Positions 62,015 to 64,000 of a stretch of 64,000 nt of DNA are shown here, piece after piece. A program made the translations under genes and the position numbers. The stretch covers positions 1 to 64,000 of the forward strand of contig JAHCIQ010000012.1 of NCBI GenBank assembly GCA_026129135.1, read 5' to 3'. Under the pieces are notes generated by a model. That model was given only the letters and a program-made list of their open reading frames with translations. It was not told the DNA's origin and ran no database searches. The stretch's first letter is position 1. The number at the start of each line of letters is the position of its first letter. Origin of the DNA: Cyanobacteria bacterium TGS_CYA1 (GTDB lineage: Bacteria; Cyanobacteriota; Vampirovibrionia; Obscuribacterales; Obscuribacteraceae).

Positions 62015-64000
62015 ATGGAAAAATTCTCTCTCAATTTAGATGTTCTAATTCCCAATTTGTCTGGCGATGAAGATGGTTGCATCCAGCGCATTAAAACAAG
62101 ACTGGAAGAGATTACTGGCATATATGAAGTTCATGCGAAGACACAAGATGAAAATGTTCAATTGTGTTTGCATTATGATCCAACTCTGGTCACTCTGGCG
62201 TCCTTAAAACGATTTGTGAATGATGCTGGTGCCAAGATTTCAGAACAATATCAGCATGAGCTTTTAACAATATTAGGTATGGATTGCTCTGATTGTGTGC
62301 TTTCCATTGAACATACTTTGAAAAGAATAGACGGAGTTATTTCTGCCACCGTAAATTACGCTGCGGCGATCTTACGCATCGAATACGATACCACTCAAGT
62401 TTCGAAGAATGAGATTGTTAAAGCAATAAAGGGGCTGGGTTATGATGTTCCAAAGTCGGGCATCTCAGCTTTTTTAGAACAGAAACGAGAACTTATCTGC
62501 GTTTTAGCGGCTGGCGTGTTCTTACTGCTTGGAGTTCTATCTAACCAAAGTTATCCTGCAATATCGCTCTGCTTCTATGCGCTGTCGTATTTGATGGGCG
62601 GTTTTGATATTGCTAGACACGCGTTATCTGCGCTGCTACAAAAACATTTCGATACTGATTTACTAATGGTTGCGGCTGCCCTAGGTGCCGCATTCTTAGG
62701 TGAATATTTCGAGGGTGCTCTTTTACTATTCTTGTTCAGTCTTGGACATGTTCTTGAAGAAATTGCTCTGGATAAAGCTAGAAATGCAGTTAGAGAGTTG
62801 GGAAAATTGACTCCCAAAACAGCAACCGTTAGGCGCGCACAGAAAGAAGAAGAAATTTCGGTTGATGATCTTCAAATTGGTGATGTGGTAATGGTTAAGC
62901 CCGGTGCAAGAATTCCCGCAGACGGAATTGTGATATCAGGCAACTCGTTTGTTGATCAAGCTTCAATCACGGGCGAAAGTGTACCTATTGAAAAGAAGAA
63001 TGGGGATAATGTTTTTGCTGGTACCGTCAATGGTGAAGGGGCAATTGAGGTACAGGTATCAAAACTAACGAAAGACAATACTTTGTCTAAAGTATTGCAA
63101 CTCGTAGAAGAGGCTCAAAGTCAAAAAACAAACTCAGAAAAAATTACTGAAGCTTTCACAAAGAAGTTTGTTCCGATCGTTTTGGTTGGTGATGTAATTT
63201 TTGTGATTGTGCAATTGCTCTTTTCAATTCCGTTTAATACGGCCTTCTTGAGAGCAATGACAGTCTTGGTCGCAGCTTCACCTTGTGCTTTAGCATTAGG
63301 AACTCCCTCAGCGATGTTATGTGGAATTGCTAGAGCGGCGTCCAAAGGTGTTCTCGTAAAAGGAGGCATACATCTGGAAACACTCGGAAAAGTTGACGTC
63401 ATCGCTTTTGATAAGACTGGAACGTTGACGTTGGGTAAACCTGAAATTCAAGATATATTGATGGCGGAGAAGGAATTCCAAGAAGAGAGCATAATTGTAT
63501 TGGCTGCTAGTGCAGAAGATAAATCTGGACACCCGTTAGCGCTTGCGTTTAAACAATTAGCTCAGAATCGTTCTCTTCAGCTACAAGAAGTAAGGGAAGT
63601 AAAGTCAATCACTGGAAAAGGATTACAAGCAAGCGTTGGTGAAAAGACTGTATTGCTAGGCAATATGAAGTTGATGGAAGTTCAAAAAATAGAAGTACCA
63701 ATGGAGATCAAAGAAAAAGCAGTGGATTTCGCGGCACAAGGCAAGACTTTAGTTTTTATGAGTGTGGATGAAAAATTTGCAGCATTGTTTACTCTGGCAG
63801 ACACGCCCAGAACTGATGCTAAGCCTAGTTTGATTGAGCTAAAAAAATTGGGTATAAAAGAAACTGTTTTGTTAACTGGTGACAACGAAAAAGTCGGTTT
63901 GAGTATGGCCAAGCGACTTGGTCTTGATTCTGTTAAAGCTGATTTGATGCCTCAAGATAAAGTAACCGAATTAAAGAAACTTGCTCAAAATCGCGTGATC
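62015..64000 (+). CDS. P1B-type heavy-metal ATPase, 3'-truncated by the window
   Basis: 662 residues are visible; the gene runs off the window. A first HMA-like domain (~1-80) lacks the CxxC pair. A second (~86-150) has GMDCSDC with Cys91 and Cys94. Then come the membrane helices, TGES (319-322), the ion-path motif SPC (422-424) in ASPCALALGTPSA, the phosphorylation site DKTGTLT (Asp466), the HP locus (His506) and TGDN (621). SPC, rather than CPC, is typical of the P1B-4 Co/Zn/Cd group, though CxxC HMA domains are more common in Zn/Cd P1B-2 pumps. It probably exports Zn, Cd or Co. An earlier TTG start at 61982 is possible. Confidence 0.95.
   Translation, partial: MEKFSLNLDVLIPNLSGDEDGCIQRIKTRLEEITGIYEVHAKTQDENVQLCLHYDPTLVTLASLKRFVNDAGAKISEQYQHELLTILGMDCSDCVLSIEHTLKRIDGVISATVNYAAAILRIEYDTTQVSKNEIVKAIKGLGYDVPKSGISAFLEQKRELICVLAAGVFLLLGVLSNQSYPAISLCFYALSYLMGGFDIARHALSALLQKHFDTDLLMVAAALGAAFLGEYFEGALLLFLFSLGHVLEEIALDKARNAVRELGKLTPKTATVRRAQKEEEISVDDLQIGDVVMVKPGARIPADGIVISGNSFVDQASITGESVPIEKKNGDNVFAGTVNGEGAIEVQVSKLTKDNTLSKVLQLVEEAQSQKTNSEKITEAFTKKFVPIVLVGDVIFVIVQLLFSIPFNTAFLRAMTVLVAASPCALALGTPSAMLCGIARAASKGVLVKGGIHLETLGKVDVIAFDKTGTLTLGKPEIQDILMAEKEFQEESIIVLAASAEDKSGHPLALAFKQLAQNRSLQLQEVREVKSITGKGLQASVGEKTVLLGNMKLMEVQKIEVPMEIKEKAVDFAAQGKTLVFMSVDEKFAALFTLADTPRTDAKPSLIELKKLGIKETVLLTGDNEKVGLSMAKRLGLDSVKADLMPQDKVTELKKLAQNRVI

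Overview
The window looks like chromosome of a diderm, non-photosynthetic bacterium. kdsB (LPS core sugar activation), a TolC-type outer-membrane factor and a predicted outer-membrane barrel indicate an LPS outer membrane. The Tic20-like membrane protein, the many exported TPR proteins and the giant multidomain protein fit the cyanobacterial sister lineage (Vampirovibrionia/Melainabacteria, perhaps Obscuribacterales). That placement is inferred; no rRNA or marker phylogeny is available here.

Layout. 1-3,363: a zinc-ribbon protein translationally coupled to a GAF-GGDEF diguanylate cyclase (minus strand), then a small Tic20-like membrane protein overlapping an exported TPR protein (plus strand). 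3,505-38,853: one uninterrupted ORF of 11,782 codons. It has a beta-rich N-terminus, a helical region, hydrophobic segments, nine HExxH motifs spread over most of its length, a zeta-toxin-like P-loop domain, three tandem ~545-residue units of which only the last keeps a metallopeptidase active site, and a patatin-like lipase domain near the C-terminus. It ends convergently, with an 11-nt overlap, on a small membrane-active-looking protein; next to that lies a trypsin-like protease with an EF-hand loop inserted between its catalytic His and Asp. 40,469-48,756: housekeeping metabolism, namely a tightly packed minus-strand operon (hypothetical, GDPD, threonine aldolase, arginase-family protein), kdsB plus an exported Gly/Ser-rich protein, short direct-repeat clusters, a GntP-type permease with a TPR protein, and dtd.

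48,875-48,951 is an initiator tRNA-fMet with its own terminator. Everything after it (to the window end) looks like a metal-homeostasis island: a DMT-type transporter with a His-rich tail, a Fur-family regulator, two related Cys-containing exported proteins, two small unknown proteins, a bestrophin-like channel, a ZIP transporter, a czcB-czcA-czcC-like RND efflux operon with a DUF2490-like barrel, an MgtC-like protein and the start of a P1B metal ATPase. Five copies of a 13-bp palindrome (AAYGAWWWTCRTT) sit in the control regions of this island. They are good candidates for the operator of the Fur-family protein encoded among them.

The most unusual object is the giant protein: a single polypeptide with amplified, partly decayed metallopeptidase-like modules together with lipase-like and kinase/zeta-like domains. 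Its role (toxin, predation factor, polyprotein) is not known from the sequence.
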